From contig NZ_AYMQ01000057.1 of the NCBI RefSeq assembly GCF_000633355.1, positions 1-64,000 on the forward strand: DNA of 64,000 bases. The letters run 5' to 3'. The position numbers and the translations under genes are program-made. Below the pieces are notes generated by a model that searched no databases, was not told the origin of the DNA, and saw only the letters and a list, made by a program, of their open reading frames with translations. Below, one piece after another: positions 38,876-49,023 of this stretch; position 1 is the first letter of the stretch; each line of letters begins with the position of its first letter. Origin of the DNA: Serratia sp. H1w (lineage in GTDB: Bacteria; Pseudomonadota; Gammaproteobacteria; Enterobacterales; Enterobacteriaceae).

Positions 38876-40126
38876 ATGCCTAACTCTAATCACAATCTGG
38901 GTCGCCGTCGTTTATTACAGGGGGTTGCCGCAACCTGGTTGCTGAGTGTGAGTCGCGTTGGTTTCGCCGCTGCTTCTCATGTGATTGCCGTACGTGTCTG
39001 GCCGTCCTCAACCTATACCCGAGTGACGCTGGAATCCAATATTCCACTGAAATACAAACAGTTTGCCCTGAGCAACCCAGATCGCATCGTGGTAGATGTG
39101 GAAGGGGTACAGCTCAATAGCGTGTTGAAAGGCATTGCCGGGCAGGTGCGCAAAGAAGATCCCTATCTGCAACAGGCGCGGGTCGGCCAGTTCGACAAGA
39201 ATACCGTCCGGCTGGTGCTGGAACTCAAGCAAAGCGTCAGCCCGAATATGTTTACCCTGGCACCTGTTGCCGAATACCGTAACCGCCTGGTGATGGATCT
39301 CTATCCCACCAAGGGCGGCAGCGGTGAAGAGTATGATCCGCTGCTGGCATTGCTGGAAGATTACAACAAGGGCGATGTGGCGCGGACGTTACCGGCAGAG
39401 GCACCACAGGCCGGTAAAGCGGGGCGCGATAGGCCGATTGTGATCATGCTTGACCCTGGGCACGGCGGTGAAGATCCCGGTGCCATCGGCAAAAATAAAA
39501 CCCGTGAAAAAGATATCGTGTTGCAGATCGCCCGCCGTCTCAGCGCGCTGATCAAACGCGAGCCAAACATGAAAGTGTTTATGACGCGTAATGAAGACGT
39601 GTTCATTCCATTAAAGGTTCGGGTAGCCAAAGCGCGTAAGCAGCGGGCGGATCTGTTTGTCTCGATCCATGCCGATGCCTTTACCAACCGTGCGGCTCGC
39701 GGGTCGTCGGTGTTTGCGCTTTCCACCAAAGGGGCAACCAGCAACGCCGCCAAGTTTCTGGCGCAAACCCAGAACGCCGCCGATGACATTGGCGGGGTCA
39801 GCAAGAGTGGCGATCGCTACCTGGATCACACCATGTTTGATCTGTTGCAGACCGCCACCGTCAATGACAGCCTGAAATTCGGTAAGGAAGTGCTGAACCG
39901 GATGGGGAAAATTAACCGCCTGCACAAGAATCGCGTCGATCAGGCCGGTTTTGCGGTGTTGAAAGCGCCAGATATCCCGTCGATCCTGGTGGAAACGGCA
40001 TTTATCAGCAATCTGGAAGAAGAGCGCAAGCTGCGCACCAGCCATTTTCAGCAGCAGGTGGCGGAATCGATTCTGGCAGGGATCAAAGCCTATTTCGCCA
40101 ACGGTGGGGCTTTGGCTCGCAGTTAA
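38876..40126 (+). CDS. amiC: N-acetylmuramoyl-L-alanine amidase AmiC
   Basis: A 416-residue periplasmic amidase (E. coli AmiC 417) that cuts septal peptidoglycan to separate daughter cells, activated by NlpD. The N terminus has a twin-arginine signal ([18 protein letters not shown]), so export is by Tat. An AMIN targeting domain (about 40-150) is followed by the zinc amidase domain: [21 protein letters not shown] and the catalytic Glu in LVETAFISN. The ATG at 38876 follows CCGGAGG; a start 84 bp earlier lacks a ribosome site. Confidence 0.95.
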   Translation: MPNSNHNLGRRRLLQGVAATWLLSVSRVGFAAASHVIAVRVWPSSTYTRVTLESNIPLKYKQFALSNPDRIVVDVEGVQLNSVLKGIAGQVRKEDPYLQQARVGQFDKNTVRLVLELKQSVSPNMFTLAPVAEYRNRLVMDLYPTKGGSGEEYDPLLALLEDYNKGDVARTLPAEAPQAGKAGRDRPIVIMLDPGHGGEDPGAIGKNKTREKDIVLQIARRLSALIKREPNMKVFMTRNEDVFIPLKVRVAKARKQRADLFVSIHADAFTNRAARGSSVFALSTKGATSNAAKFLAQTQNAADDIGGVSKSGDRYLDHTMFDLLQTATVNDSLKFGKEVLNRMGKINRLHKNRVDQAGFAVLKAPDIPSILVETAFISNLEEERKLRTSHFQQQVAESILAGIKAYFANGGALARS

Positions 40127-40186
40127 CACTGGCGTCGCCCAAGGACGGGCAGGTGGTCTGACTAAGGAGAGGGGGAAATTCAGATA

Positions 40187-40213
40187 CAAAAAAACACCCG
40201 TTAAGGTGCTTGT
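40187..40213 (-). terminator. Terminator of the tRNA-fMet operon
   Basis: On the minus strand AGCACCTTAACGGGTGTTTTTTT: a 4-5 bp stem with a short loop and a T7 run, 17 bp after the last tRNA gene of the operon. Confidence 0.65.
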
Positions 40214-40229
40214 CTGCTGTTATCAAGAT

Positions 40230-40306
<77 letters not shown>

Positions 40307-40369
40307 TCCGTCTTGATACTGATATTATCGAACCAACCCTTCATGTGATACCGCTGTTGCCATATCGGT

Positions 40370-40446
<77 letters not shown>

Positions 40447-40511
40447 TCCGTATAATACCTTTTCTTTCATCGAAGCCAACATTTATTTGATACCGTCATC
40501 ACAGTATCGGT

Positions 40512-40588
<77 letters not shown>

Positions 40589-40602
40589 TCCGATGGAAGC
40601 GC

Positions 40603-40630
40603 ACTATACTCTCCAGACGTTTTGATGCAA
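40603..40630 (-). promoter_or_regulatory. Promoter of the tRNA-fMet operon
   Basis: On the minus strand TTGCAT (40625-40630) and TATAGT (40603-40608) are 16 bp apart, followed by a GC-rich discriminator (GCGCTTCC), typical of stringently controlled stable RNA promoters. Confidence 0.6.
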
Positions 40631-40825
40631 TCCCTTTTTGCATATAATTCATCGAAAGCCATTTTTATGCTGCATTAGTCCCCAATTTGCGTTTTATTTC
40701 ATCATAATCATCTAGCTGGGAATTTTTAGCGGTAGCGATTCCTTTATCTATGGCCGTTTGTTATCGTTCAGCCAGTTTACCCGCAACCATCGGGTATAGA
40801 ACATATCAGTCTGAGAGAGTGTGCA

Positions 40826-41971
40826 ATGAAAGGACGTTGGGGCAAATACCTGCTGGGTGGGTTAGTGATTGCGGTGCTGGCCGGTTGTTCGTCAAAACCG
40901 ACCGACCGGGGGCAGCAGTATAAAGATGGTCATCTGGATCAGTCGCTGGAGTTGGTGAATCGCCCCAATGCCAGAGGCGCCCCGATCAACGGCCAGGATT
41001 ACTCCAACCAACTGATGGAGATTAAATACGCTTCGCCGTCGCTGTTTAACCGTAATAACTCCACCTATCAGGCAGTCCAGAGCTGGATGGCGTCGGGGGC
41101 GGATACGCGCCAACTGAACCAGTTCGGCCTTAGCGCCTACCAGATGGAAGGCGTCGACAGCTATGGCAACGTCCAGTTCACCGGCTACTACACTCCAGTG
41201 TTACAGGCACGCTATACCCAACAGGGCGAATTCCGCTACCCGCTGTACAGCATGCCAGGTAAAGGTAAGCGCCGTCTGCCGGATCGTGCCGGTATCTACT
41301 CCGGGGCGTTGGATAGCCGCTATATCATCGCTTACACCAATTCCCTGATGGATAACTTCATGATGGAAGTGCAGGGCAGCGGTTATGTCGATTTCGGTAA
41401 CGGTCAGCCGTTGGTGTTCTTTGGCTATAGCGGTAAGAACGGCCATGCCTACCGCAGTATCGGCAAAGTGTTGATCGATCGCGGGGAAGTGGCCAGGGCC
41501 GATATGTCGATGCAGGCCATTCGTCATTGGGCGGAAACCCACAGCGAAGCCGAAGTGCGTGAGTTGCTGGAACAAAACCCGTCATTCGTGTTCTTCCACC
41601 CGGTGCCTTTCGCTCCGGTGAAAGGGGCCAGCGCGGTGCCGCTGATTGCCAAAGCCTCCGTGGCTTCCGATCGCTCCCTGATCCCGGCGGGCACGACGTT
41701 GCTGGCAGAAGTCCCGTTACTGGACAACAAGGGTAAATTCACGGGAAAATATGAAATGCGCCTGATGGTCGCGCTCGACGTGGGCGGGGCGATTAAAGGT
41801 CAGCACTTTGATATGTACCAGGGGATCGGCCCGGAAGCCGGTCACTCGGCGGGGTTCTATAATCACTATGGCCGGGTCTGGGTATTGAAAGGCGGCAACG
41901 CTGGGGCGCAGTTGTTCAGCGCTAATCAACCACTGTCTTCATCGAGTGGTTCCCAACTGGTCACCCGTTAA
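40826..41971 (+). CDS. mltA: Membrane-bound lytic murein transglycosylase A
   Basis: A 381-residue outer-membrane lipoprotein (E. coli MltA 365). Signal peptide with lipobox LAGC (MKGRWGKYLLGGLVIAVLAG, then CSS). The MltA barrel domain includes FTGYYTPVLQARY, and the 3D catalytic region has the Asp in MVALDVGGAIKGQHFDMY. It cleaves murein with formation of 1,6-anhydromuramic acid. Position after the tRNA-fMet genes agrees with E. coli. Confidence 0.95.
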   Translation: MKGRWGKYLLGGLVIAVLAGCSSKPTDRGQQYKDGHLDQSLELVNRPNARGAPINGQDYSNQLMEIKYASPSLFNRNNSTYQAVQSWMASGADTRQLNQFGLSAYQMEGVDSYGNVQFTGYYTPVLQARYTQQGEFRYPLYSMPGKGKRRLPDRAGIYSGALDSRYIIAYTNSLMDNFMMEVQGSGYVDFGNGQPLVFFGYSGKNGHAYRSIGKVLIDRGEVARADMSMQAIRHWAETHSEAEVRELLEQNPSFVFFHPVPFAPVKGASAVPLIAKASVASDRSLIPAGTTLLAEVPLLDNKGKFTGKYEMRLMVALDVGGAIKGQHFDMYQGIGPEAGHSAGFYNHYGRVWVLKGGNAGAQLFSANQPLSSSSGSQLVTR

Positions 41972-41988
41972 GTTAAAACATGTTCGAC

Positions 41989-42015
41989 CGTAGTGGGCGC
42001 TGCATGCTGCGCCCG
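41989..42015 (+). repeat. R2 palindromic repeat
   Basis: CGTAGTGGGCGCTGCATGCTGCGCCCG, 18 bp after the mltA stop; one of the best palindromic copies (GGGCGC...GCGCCC). Confidence 0.65.
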
Positions 42016-42061
42016 TTTAGCAACGCCCAACGTTGTGAGTCCGGTAGTTTATGAGCGCCCT

Positions 42062-42092
42062 CAGGGCCGGATCTTCCGGCCCTGACTATTTT
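42062..42092 (+). terminator. Terminator of mltA
   Basis: CAGGGCCGGATCTTCCGGCCCTG, a 9-10 bp GC-rich stem, followed by ACTATTTT. It ends just before the tcdA ribosome site. Confidence 0.65.
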
Positions 42093-42115
42093 ACAACCAA
42101 GGTAAGTAAAACGAC

Positions 42116-42922
42116 ATGAGTACAGCCTATTCAGAGGCCTATTTGCAGCGTTTTGGCGGCACGGCACGCCTGTATGGCCAGTCGGCATTGGCGCTGTTTG
42201 CCCAGGCGCACGTTTGTGTGATCGGTATTGGTGGCGTCGGCTCATGGGCGGCTGAAGCGCTGGCAAGAACCGGCATTGGCGCGATCACCCTGATCGACAT
42301 GGATGACGTGTGCGTCACCAACACCAACCGGCAGATCCATGCCCTGCGCCAGCATGTTGGCCAGTCGAAAACCGAAGTGATGGCGGAGCGCATTCTTGCG
42401 ATCAACCCGGAATGCCGGGTGACCTGCGTGGATGATTTTGTTACCCCGGATAACGTCGCCGAGTTGCTGGACCATAACTTCAGCTATGTGATTGATGCCA
42501 TCGACAGCGTGCGGCCAAAAGCGGCGTTGTTGGCCTATTGCCGCCGTTTCAAGATCCCGGTGGTAACGACTGGCGGTGCCGGCGGGCAGATCGATCCTAC
42601 GCAGATCGCCGTGGCCGATCTGGCGAAAACCATTCAGGATCCGCTGGCAGCCAAACTGCGTGAAAGGTTGAAGAACGACTTTAACGTAGTGAAAAACAGC
42701 AAGGGTAAGCTGGGCATTGATTGCGTCTTCTCCACCGAACCATTGATGTACCCGCAGCCGGATGGTTCAGTGTGTGCTTCTCGCAGTACCGCAGAAGGGC
42801 CGAAGAAAATGGATTGCAGCGCCGGTTTTGGTGCGGCGACCATGGTCACCGCGACCTTTGGCTTTATTGCCGTCTCCCACGCGTTGAAGAAGATGGTGGC
42901 AAAGGCAGCTCGTCAGGCATAA
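42116..42922 (+). CDS. tcdA: tRNA t6A dehydratase TcdA (CsdL)
   Basis: A 268-residue E1/ThiF-like enzyme (E. coli 268) that uses ATP to cyclise t6A37 in ANN-decoding tRNAs to ct6A. The nucleotide loop is [16 protein letters not shown]; the adenylation region has [13 protein letters not shown]. It works with the CsdA-CsdE sulfur system, which is encoded convergently next door; its 3' end overlaps csdE by 10 bp. Confidence 0.95.
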   Translation: MSTAYSEAYLQRFGGTARLYGQSALALFAQAHVCVIGIGGVGSWAAEALARTGIGAITLIDMDDVCVTNTNRQIHALRQHVGQSKTEVMAERILAINPECRVTCVDDFVTPDNVAELLDHNFSYVIDAIDSVRPKAALLAYCRRFKIPVVTTGGAGGQIDPTQIAVADLAKTIQDPLAAKLRERLKNDFNVVKNSKGKLGIDCVFSTEPLMYPQPDGSVCASRSTAEGPKKMDCSAGFGAATMVTATFGFIAVSHALKKMVAKAARQA

Positions 42923-43365
42923 CTGGCGGCTATAGCATGGATCCTGGCCGCCAAGGCAGCCAAGCCGCTGGCTCGGGTGGCGCTGAGCTGAGCACGTAGC
43001 GCCAACTGATCGAACAAGGCCAAGGGATCGGTGCCCAATACCTGTTGCGGCGTTTTACCTTCGACAGCGGTCAGCAAGATTGCCAGCAGGCCGCGCACGA
43101 TGCGCCCTTCGCTGTCGCCATAAAAATGCAGCGTCCCATCAGCCAGCAACTGATGCCCCAGCCAGACACGGTTTTCACAACCGCTCAGTTCCCTCTCCGC
43201 CTGCCGTAACTCTGCTGCCAGTGGCGGCAAGCGTTTTGCCAGCATGATCAGTTGGCGGTAACGATCTTCCCACTGTTTCAACGCACTGAATGTTGCTATC
43301 AGCGCTGGCTCAGTAATTTCACGGCCAAAAGGGTGTGGGGCAAGCAAGGATTCTTGGTTTTGCAT
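42913..43365 (-). CDS. csdE: Sulfur acceptor CsdE
   Basis: A 150-residue SufE-like protein (E. coli CsdE 147) that takes persulfide sulfur from CsdA on its active Cys63 ([10 protein letters not shown]). The SufE fold includes [16 protein letters not shown]. It lies one base after csdA on the same strand, so the two are co-translated. The 3' end overlaps tcdA on the other strand. Confidence 0.93.
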   Translation of the reverse strand: MQNQESLLAPHPFGREITEPALIATFSALKQWEDRYRQLIMLAKRLPPLAAELRQAERELSGCENRVWLGHQLLADGTLHFYGDSEGRIVRGLLAILLTAVEGKTPQQVLGTDPLALFDQLALRAQLSATRASGLAALAARIHAIAASYA

Positions 43366-43366
43366 C

Positions 43367-44602
43367 TTATTCGGCCAGTAATTCGATGGCGTTGGTCAAT
43401 GCCAGCACCAGGGCATCGACATCTTCCTGCGTATTGTAAGGCGCAAACGACGCGCGCAACGTTCCGCTCACCCCTAATGCGGCGATCAGGGGCTGGGCGC
43501 AGTGCTGGCCCGCGCGTACCGCAATGTTTTGTTCGGCTAACAGGGTGACGATATCGCTGTGGTGGATCCCGGCAATATCAAATGCCAGGACGCTGGAGCC
43601 GGAACTGCGGAAGCTGCGAAATCCAGGTAACAGCTGCAAGCGCTGCTCGGCATTTTCCGCCAGGGCGCGGCTGTACTGTTCAGCAGCGGCCATATCCTGT
43701 GTTTCCAGCCAGCTCAATGCGGCACCCAGCCCAAGCACCCCGGCAATATTCGGTGTGCCAGCCTCAAAGCAGTGCGGCGGTTTTTGTGGCGTAAAGCCGC
43801 TGAAAGAGGCCTGAGTCAGCATTTTCCCCCCGCCTTGCCACGGCCCCATTTGAGCCAGCAACGTGGTCTTGCCATACAGCGCACCGATGCCGGTTGGGCC
43901 ATAGAGCTTATGCGCAGAGAAGGCGTAGAAATCGATATCGAGCCGCTGGACGTCGGCTGGGCAATGCACAATGCCCTGCGCGCCGTCGATCATCACCACC
44001 GCATTCACCGCGTGGGCCAGCTCGATGGCTAGTGCGATATCCGGGCATCCGCCGGTGACGTTAGACATTTGCCCCAAAGCCAGAATGCGGGTTTTTTCGC
44101 ACAACAGGGAAGGGAGCAGCGACAGATCCGGCAGACGATCGGTGCCTATCGGCAACTTCACCACCTGAGCACCGGTCTGTTCGGCCACCATCAGCCATGG
44201 GATCAGGTTGGCATGATGCTCGGCCTCGCTGACCAGGATCTGATCCCCCGGCTGCAGGCGTGGGCGAGCATAGCTTTGCGCGACCAGATTGATCGCTTCT
44301 GTGGTGCCACGCGTCCAAACGATATCGTCCGCATCAGGGGCATTAATCAGGGTAGCGACCTGCTGGCGTGCCTGCTCAAAGCGCTGAGTCAGATCCTGCG
44401 CCGCGCGATGCTGGCTTCGGTGTACGGTGGCGGCGTCAGCACTGTAAAACTGCTGCGTTGCGTCGATCACCGCCTGCGGTTTTAGCGCGGTAGCGGCACT
44501 GTCCAGATAAATTCCTGCCTGTTGAAGGGCCGGAAACTGGCTGCGGAACAAGATAGGCTCAAAAGGCGTCATCGGCTGATTATCAGTGGCTTTGTCAGCC
44601 AT
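43367..44602 (-). CDS. csdA: Cysteine desulfurase CsdA
   Basis: A 411-residue class V PLP aminotransferase-fold enzyme (E. coli CsdA 401) that makes alanine and persulfide from cysteine. The PLP lysine is in [13 protein letters not shown], the His stacking on PLP in SEAEHHANL, and the active Cys near the C terminus in [10 protein letters not shown], which marks the group II (SufS/CsdA) type. ATG at 44602 has TAGGA upstream; an ATG ten codons later would match the E. coli length better but lacks a ribosome site. Confidence 0.93.
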   Translation of the reverse strand: MADKATDNQPMTPFEPILFRSQFPALQQAGIYLDSAATALKPQAVIDATQQFYSADAATVHRSQHRAAQDLTQRFEQARQQVATLINAPDADDIVWTRGTTEAINLVAQSYARPRLQPGDQILVSEAEHHANLIPWLMVAEQTGAQVVKLPIGTDRLPDLSLLPSLLCEKTRILALGQMSNVTGGCPDIALAIELAHAVNAVVMIDGAQGIVHCPADVQRLDIDFYAFSAHKLYGPTGIGALYGKTTLLAQMGPWQGGGKMLTQASFSGFTPQKPPHCFEAGTPNIAGVLGLGAALSWLETQDMAAAEQYSRALAENAEQRLQLLPGFRSFRSSGSSVLAFDIAGIHHSDIVTLLAEQNIAVRAGQHCAQPLIAALGVSGTLRASFAPYNTQEDVDALVLALTNAIELLAE

Positions 44603-44765
44603 TGATCCTGTCCTATTTTGGCGTCTGAGACAAGTTATCCTGCACAATTGTCGCCGTTTCCTGGAAATCTGACGAAAGTTTGTTATGCTGAATATTGGCG
44701 TACGAATGAGTTCCTTAAATAACAGAAATGAGTTTTACAGCATTTTTATCTACAAGGAGTCACAA

Positions 44766-44987
44766 ATGAACAAGACAGCCGCAGTTATCTCTGCCCTGAT
44801 GCTCACGTTTACCCTGGCAGCTTGCTCAAGCAACTACGTCATGCATACCAGCGATGGACGCACCATTGTCGCCGATGGGAAACCAAAGGTAGACGAAGAT
44901 ACCGGGATGATCAGCTACAAAGACGCCAACGGTGTTGAACAGCAGATTAACCGTGCCGATGTGAAGGAAATGGTTGAAGGTAAGTAG
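44766..44987 (+). CDS. ygdI: Small lipoprotein, YgdI/YgdR family (YgdI)
   Basis: A 73-residue lipoprotein with signal peptide and lipobox (MNKTAAVISALMLTFTLAAC), and the DUF903 domain SSNYVMHTSDGRTIVADGKP, then VDEDTGMISYKDANG. AAGGAG at 44754-44759 fixes the start. It is a paralogue of YgdR at 15737, with the same 'D-x-DTG-x-ISYxD' core. Function unknown. Its stop codon touches the 266-bp palindromic element. Confidence 0.92.
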   Translation: MNKTAAVISALMLTFTLAACSSNYVMHTSDGRTIVADGKPKVDEDTGMISYKDANGVEQQINRADVKEMVEGK

Positions 44988-45252
44988 GTTGTGTCCCGCC
45001 ATTGAGCGTGGCACCGTCGCAGTCCCAAAAGCCCGTAATCAAGGCGGAGGGTGCAGGGCCTAGTGGGTCTAAGTTCAAGCCCGACAACGCTGAGTACGGG
45101 CTTTTGGGGCGCGACCCTTCGGGCTGGGGCCATTTGGACGCGTATCTGCGTTTCTCCCCGCTTATTTGGGCCCACCAAACTGCACGGTTCGTGCCTTGCT
45201 ACGCGTCCAAATGACCTCCAGCGGTGCTCACGTGCAATGACGGGACACAACC
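44987..45252. repeat. 266-bp inverted-repeat element with two internal hairpins (MITE-like)
   Basis: The ends are inverted copies: GGTTGTGTCCCGCCATTGAG at the left (44987-45006) and, read in reverse from 45252, GGTTGTGTCCCGTCATTGCA. Inside are two perfect 14-bp inverted pairs: CCCAAAAGCCCGTA (45024-45037) with TACGGGCTTTTGGG (45095-45108), and CATTTGGACGCGTA (45131-45144) with TACGCGTCCAAATG (45200-45213). No convincing reading frame. It lies between ygdI and the gcvB terminator. It may be a non-autonomous mobile element or a structured RNA. Confidence 0.7.
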
Positions 45253-45267
45253 TGGAAACCTGCAGGC

Positions 45268-45468
45268 AAAAAAAAGCACCGCAAAGCTTGCGGTGCTGCA
45301 TAAAATCACTATGGACAGACAGGGTAAATGTACAGGAAGTGAAAAACAGTAGCCTAGCTACCATGTCCGAATTGGCGGACAAATTGCAAACACAACATCA
45401 CAACCACAAAGCCAAAAGTTCATCGGCGTCCTCGACACCCAATTCCTTTTCGTTCCGGCTCGGGAAGT
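45268..45468 (-). ncRNA. gcvB: GcvB small regulatory RNA
   Basis: About 201 nt on the minus strand, starting ACTTCCCGAGCCGGAACG and ending with AGCACCGCAAGCTTTGCGGT, then GCT and T8. The G/U-rich R1 seed (GGTTGTGATGTTGTGTTTGC) is at about 45385-45413, and the conserved TTTTCACTTCCTGTACATTT and CCCTGTCTGTCCATAGTG segments are present. It is divergent from gcvA as in E. coli. By established knowledge it is an Hfq RNA that represses many amino-acid and peptide transporter mRNAs when glycine is plentiful. Confidence 0.95.
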
Positions 45469-45474
45469 GCCGCC

Positions 45475-45503
45475 ACTATAGGTATTTACTGGCGCATGCT
45501 CAA
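45475..45503 (-). promoter_or_regulatory. gcvB promoter
   Basis: On the minus strand TTGAGC (45498-45503) and TATAGT (45475-45480) are 17 bp apart, with the predicted RNA start 7 bp after the -10. The gcvA-gcvB gap (45469-45716) also holds ACTAAT words (near 45533) like the GcvA-binding core CTAAT; GcvA control is expected. Confidence 0.7.
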
Positions 45504-45716
45504 CGGACAATTTATAATGGCTCGGATTAAAAAAACTAATGGCAATAGTCCACACGGATGGGCTACTGACGTTATGTATCTTGCGGCCTGATCCTGTTTG
45601 CGAAACCCGTCGGCCAGTTGTTACATAAATGTAACTAAAGCCGAGGAGTGACCTAGTGGTCGCTCTTGTGCATTCAACTGACAACGCCGTAGTTTGCAAT
45701 ACACAAGGGCCAATTC

Positions 45717-46634
45717 ATGTCTAAACGTCTCCCTCCTCTTAATGCACTGCGGGTTTTTGACGCGGCAGCCCGCCATTTAAGCTTTACCAAGGCGGCCGAG
45801 GAGCTGTTTGTTACCCAGGCCGCGGTGAGCCATCAGATCAAATCGCTGGAGGATTTTCTGGGGCTGAAGCTGTTTCGGCGGCGTAATCGTTCGCTGTTAC
45901 TGACCGAAGAGGGGCAAAGTTATTACCTCGATATCAAAGAAATTTTCTCTTCGATCAACGAGGCAACACGCAAGCTCCAGGCACGTAGCGCCAAAGGGGC
46001 ATTGACGGTCAGCCTGCCGCCCAGTTTCGCCATTCAGTGGCTGGTGCCACGCCTTTCCAGCTTTAACTCAGCTTATCCGGGGATCGATGTGCGCATCCAG
46101 GCCATTGACCGTGAAGAGGAAAAGCTGGCGGATGACGTTGATGTGGCGATTTTTTATGGCCGAGGCAACTGGCCGGGGGTACGCACCGAGCGTTTGTACG
46201 CGGAATATCTGCTGCCGGTATGTTCTCCCAGCCTGTTAACGGGCGATCATGCACTGAAAGTGCCAGGGGATCTGGCTTATCATACGCTTCTGCATGATAC
46301 TTCACGCCGCGACTGGCTGGCATATACCCGCCAACTGGGGTTACAGCATATCAACGTGCAGCAAGGGCCAATCTTTAGCCATAGCGCCATGGTGGTTCAA
46401 GCGGCCGTGCATGGCCAGGGGATTGCGCTGGTGAACAACGTGATGGCGCAAACCGAGATCGAAGCCGGTCGATTGGTGTGCCCGTTTAATGACGTGCTGG
46501 TAAGTAAAAACGCTTTTTATCTGGTATGTCATGACAGCCAGGCAGAACTGGGTAAAATAGCCGCCTTTCGCCAATGGATCTTGGCGCGTGCGGCCAGCGA
46601 ACAGGAGAAGTTCCGCTTTCGCTATGAACAATAG
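45717..46634 (+). CDS. gcvA: GcvA, glycine cleavage system regulator
   Basis: A 305-residue LysR-type regulator, the same length as E. coli GcvA. It starts MSKRLPPLNALRVFDAAARH; the HTH is LSFTKAAEELFVTQAAVSHQ. It activates gcvTHP and gcvB with glycine and represses with purines, together with GcvR. Divergent gcvB confirms the assignment. Confidence 0.96.
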   Translation: MSKRLPPLNALRVFDAAARHLSFTKAAEELFVTQAAVSHQIKSLEDFLGLKLFRRRNRSLLLTEEGQSYYLDIKEIFSSINEATRKLQARSAKGALTVSLPPSFAIQWLVPRLSSFNSAYPGIDVRIQAIDREEEKLADDVDVAIFYGRGNWPGVRTERLYAEYLLPVCSPSLLTGDHALKVPGDLAYHTLLHDTSRRDWLAYTRQLGLQHINVQQGPIFSHSAMVVQAAVHGQGIALVNNVMAQTEIEAGRLVCPFNDVLVSKNAFYLVCHDSQAELGKIAAFRQWILARAASEQEKFRFRYEQ

Positions 46635-46686
46635 GGCCGGCTGCCGTGATGCTGTGGCTGGTTAACCTCGATTAAGGTGAATAACG

Positions 46687-47082
46687 ATGAGTAGCCGTTC
46701 TATGCTGATTTTTGCTGCTATCAGTGGTTTTGTATTTGTTGCTCTGGGCGCATTTGGTGCGCATGTATTAAGTAGTGCGCTCGGGGTCAACGAAATGGCC
46801 TGGATCCGCACCGGGCTGGAATACCAGGGTTTCCATACTCTGGCGATCCTGGGGCTGGCTGTTGCCATGCAGCGCCGGGTCAACCTGTGGTTTTATTGGA
46901 GCGGGGCGCTGTTAGCGCTCGGCACCGTGTTGTTCAGCGGCAGCCTGTACTGTCTGGCGCTGTCTCACCAAAAGGTTTGGGTTTATGTCACGCCAGTAGG
47001 CGGGACCTGCTTCCTGATCGGTTGGGCATTGATGTTGATTGGCGCTTTGCGTCTGAGGAAAAAGGCCGAGCGCCATGAATAA
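46687..47082 (+). CDS. ygdD: Inner-membrane protein YgdD (DUF423)
   Basis: A 131-residue protein with four hydrophobic helices ([71 protein letters not shown]), the DUF423 pattern with GAFGAHVL and [10 protein letters not shown]. Function unknown. It overlaps rlmM by 8 bp, so the two are co-translated, as in E. coli. Confidence 0.92.
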   Translation: MSSRSMLIFAAISGFVFVALGAFGAHVLSSALGVNEMAWIRTGLEYQGFHTLAILGLAVAMQRRVNLWFYWSGALLALGTVLFSGSLYCLALSHQKVWVYVTPVGGTCFLIGWALMLIGALRLRKKAERHE

Positions 47083-48178
47083 AATCGCGTTGTACTGCCG
47101 CCAAGGGTTTGAAAAAGAGTGTGCGGCGGAAATCACCGACAAGGCCGCCCAGTTGGAAGTGTTCGGTTTTGCCAGAGTCAAAGACAACAGCGGCTATGTG
47201 CTGTTTGAGTGCTATCAGCCGGACGATGCCGATCGCCTGGCGAAAGAGATCCCGTTCCGCGAACTGATCTTCGCCCGCCAGATGTTGGTGGTGGGTGAGT
47301 TGCTGCGCGATTTGCCGCCGGAGGATCGGGTTTCACCGATTGTTGGCATGCTGATGGGCGTGGTCGATCGCGGTGGTGAATTACGGGTCGAAGTGCCGGA
47401 TACCAACGAAAGCAAAGAGCTGCTGAAGTTCTGCCGCAAGCTGACCGTACCGCTGCGCAGTGCCATGCGTGAGCAGAAAGTGCTGATGGCCCGTGAGAAC
47501 GCATCCCGCCCAGTGGTGCACGTATTCTTCATCGCACCGGGTTGCTGCTATGTGGGCTATTCCTACAGCAACAACAATTCTCCGTTCTATATGGGGATCC
47601 CACGCCTGAAGTTCCCGTCCGATGCCCCAAGCCGCTCTACGCTGAAGCTGGAAGAGGCTTTCCACGTGTTTATCCCGGCAGACGAATGGGACGAGCGTTT
47701 AGGCAGCGGGATGTTTGCGGTCGATCTGGGGGCGTGCCCTGGCGGGTGGACCTACCAGCTGGTCAAACGCAGCATGATGGTGCATTCGGTGGACAATGGC
47801 CTGATGGCCCAGAGCCTGATGGATACCGGGCAGGTAACCCATCACCGTGCCGATGGTTTCCGGTTCGAACCGACCACCAGCAAAAACTACTGGGTAGTGT
47901 GCGATATGGTAGAGAAGCCGGCCAAGGTCACCAGCCTGATGATCCAATGGCTGCTCAAAGGTTGGTGCCGTGAGGCGATCTTTAACCTGAAGCTGCCGAT
48001 GAAGAAGCGTTATGAAGAGGTCGCTCAGAACCTGCAAAGTATCCACGAGGCCTTGGCCAACGAAGGGATTAGCGCAGAGATCCACGCCAAGCAGCTGTAT
48101 CATGACCGGGAAGAAGTCACCGTGCATGTGCGCCGCATGTGGTCGGCCATTCCTGGCCGCCGCGACGAGCGCGAGTAA
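47075..48178 (+). CDS. rlmM: 23S rRNA C2498 2'-O-ribose methyltransferase
   Basis: A 367-residue enzyme (E. coli RlmM 366). It has an N-terminal THUMP-like region and a C-terminal Rossmann methyltransferase domain with SAM loop [15 protein letters not shown] and the catalytic Lys in FNLKLPMKK. It methylates C2498 in 23S rRNA before ribosome assembly. It shares its start region with the end of ygdD. Confidence 0.95.
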   Translation: MNKIALYCRQGFEKECAAEITDKAAQLEVFGFARVKDNSGYVLFECYQPDDADRLAKEIPFRELIFARQMLVVGELLRDLPPEDRVSPIVGMLMGVVDRGGELRVEVPDTNESKELLKFCRKLTVPLRSAMREQKVLMARENASRPVVHVFFIAPGCCYVGYSYSNNNSPFYMGIPRLKFPSDAPSRSTLKLEEAFHVFIPADEWDERLGSGMFAVDLGACPGGWTYQLVKRSMMVHSVDNGLMAQSLMDTGQVTHHRADGFRFEPTTSKNYWVVCDMVEKPAKVTSLMIQWLLKGWCREAIFNLKLPMKKRYEEVAQNLQSIHEALANEGISAEIHAKQLYHDREEVTVHVRRMWSAIPGRRDERE

Positions 48179-48185
48179 GACGATA

Positions 48186-48208
48186 GGGCGCTGCCGTGGG
48201 TAGCGCCC
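48186..48208. terminator. Hairpin between convergent rlmM and xni
   Basis: GGGCGCT and AGCGCCC form a 7-bp stem exactly filling most of the 30-bp gap between the two stops. TTAATTT follows on the plus strand. Probably a shared terminator. Confidence 0.5.
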
Positions 48209-48967
48209 TTAATTTGTTGGCAAACGTAACTGTTGCAGATTGCCGTCCAGCGTCAGATCGGTACGCAAAGTAGCGACCTGCTTGCTGATATAGGCCAGCT
48301 CACGGTGTTCTAACAGCCTGCTGTGCCATTTTTCCGGCACCTGTTCCAGGTGTTGATACAAAGCATCCAGACTCCCCATCTGTTGCAGCAGCAATACCGC
48401 CGTTTTGGGCCCGATACCGGCAACGCCCGGGATCTTGCTGCTACCAATTCCCGCCAGCCCCCAATAATCCGTTAGCTGTTGTGGTAACACGCCAAACTCT
48501 TGCTGGACAAACGGCATATCCAACCAGCGTTTCTGGAAGTAGTCACGGATCTGCACGCTGGGTGCCAGCAGTTGGCAGTAGCCTTTGTCGGTGGAGACAA
48601 TCGTCACTTGGTGACCGCCAGCGGCAAGTTTGGCTGTCAGAGTGGCGGCCAGGTCGTCCGCTTCGTTGCCCGCTGAATGCCAACTGGTAACGCCTAGTTC
48701 GGCAAATGCCTGACGCAACTGCGGCATTTCCTGATGCAGGTTGTCTGGCATCGGCGAGCGCCCGGCTTTGTAATCGGGCAGTATTTGATGACGCCAGCTT
48801 GCGCTGCGGTCGTCCTCGTCGAACACCGCGACGGCGTGGGTGGGTTGGCTGTGTTGGATCAACTGCAAAAGCGCATGCTTGCAAGCGTTGACGCAAGGGG
48901 ACCCCTGCACGGCATGAATGCGGCGGATCAGGTTCAGGGCATCGACAATCAGTAAATGAATAGGCAT
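48209..48967 (-). CDS. xni: Flap endonuclease Xni (ExoIX)
   Basis: A 252-residue FEN-type nuclease (E. coli Xni 251), related to the 5' nuclease domain of DNA polymerase I. Asp in [10 protein letters not shown], Asp pair in [25 protein letters not shown] and the helix-hairpin-helix region [18 protein letters not shown] are seen. As in other Xni proteins some of the metal ligands of Pol I type nucleases are absent. The ATG at 48967 is chosen over a TTG two codons earlier; neither has a strong ribosome site. Confidence 0.92.
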   Translation of the reverse strand: MPIHLLIVDALNLIRRIHAVQGSPCVNACKHALLQLIQHSQPTHAVAVFDEDDRSASWRHQILPDYKAGRSPMPDNLHQEMPQLRQAFAELGVTSWHSAGNEADDLAATLTAKLAAGGHQVTIVSTDKGYCQLLAPSVQIRDYFQKRWLDMPFVQQEFGVLPQQLTDYWGLAGIGSSKIPGVAGIGPKTAVLLLQQMGSLDALYQHLEQVPEKWHSRLLEHRELAYISKQVATLRTDLTLDGNLQQLRLPTN

Positions 48968-48992
48968 AGGCAAGACAGCAACGTTAAGAATA

Positions 48993-49014
48993 AGGGCGGA
49001 GATTACGCCGCCCT
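48993..49014 (-). terminator. Hairpin after ppnN
   Basis: AGGGCGG and CCGCCCT arms around AGATTACG, between the ppnN stop and the xni start on the same strand, followed on the minus strand by TATTCTT. A weak terminator or attenuator. Confidence 0.4.
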
Positions 49015-49023
49015 GGGTGAGGG

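Noticed and set aside
45002-45530. Open frames over the 266-bp element and gcvB
   Set aside because: They read through palindromes and a well-conserved small RNA; no ribosome site or family resemblance.
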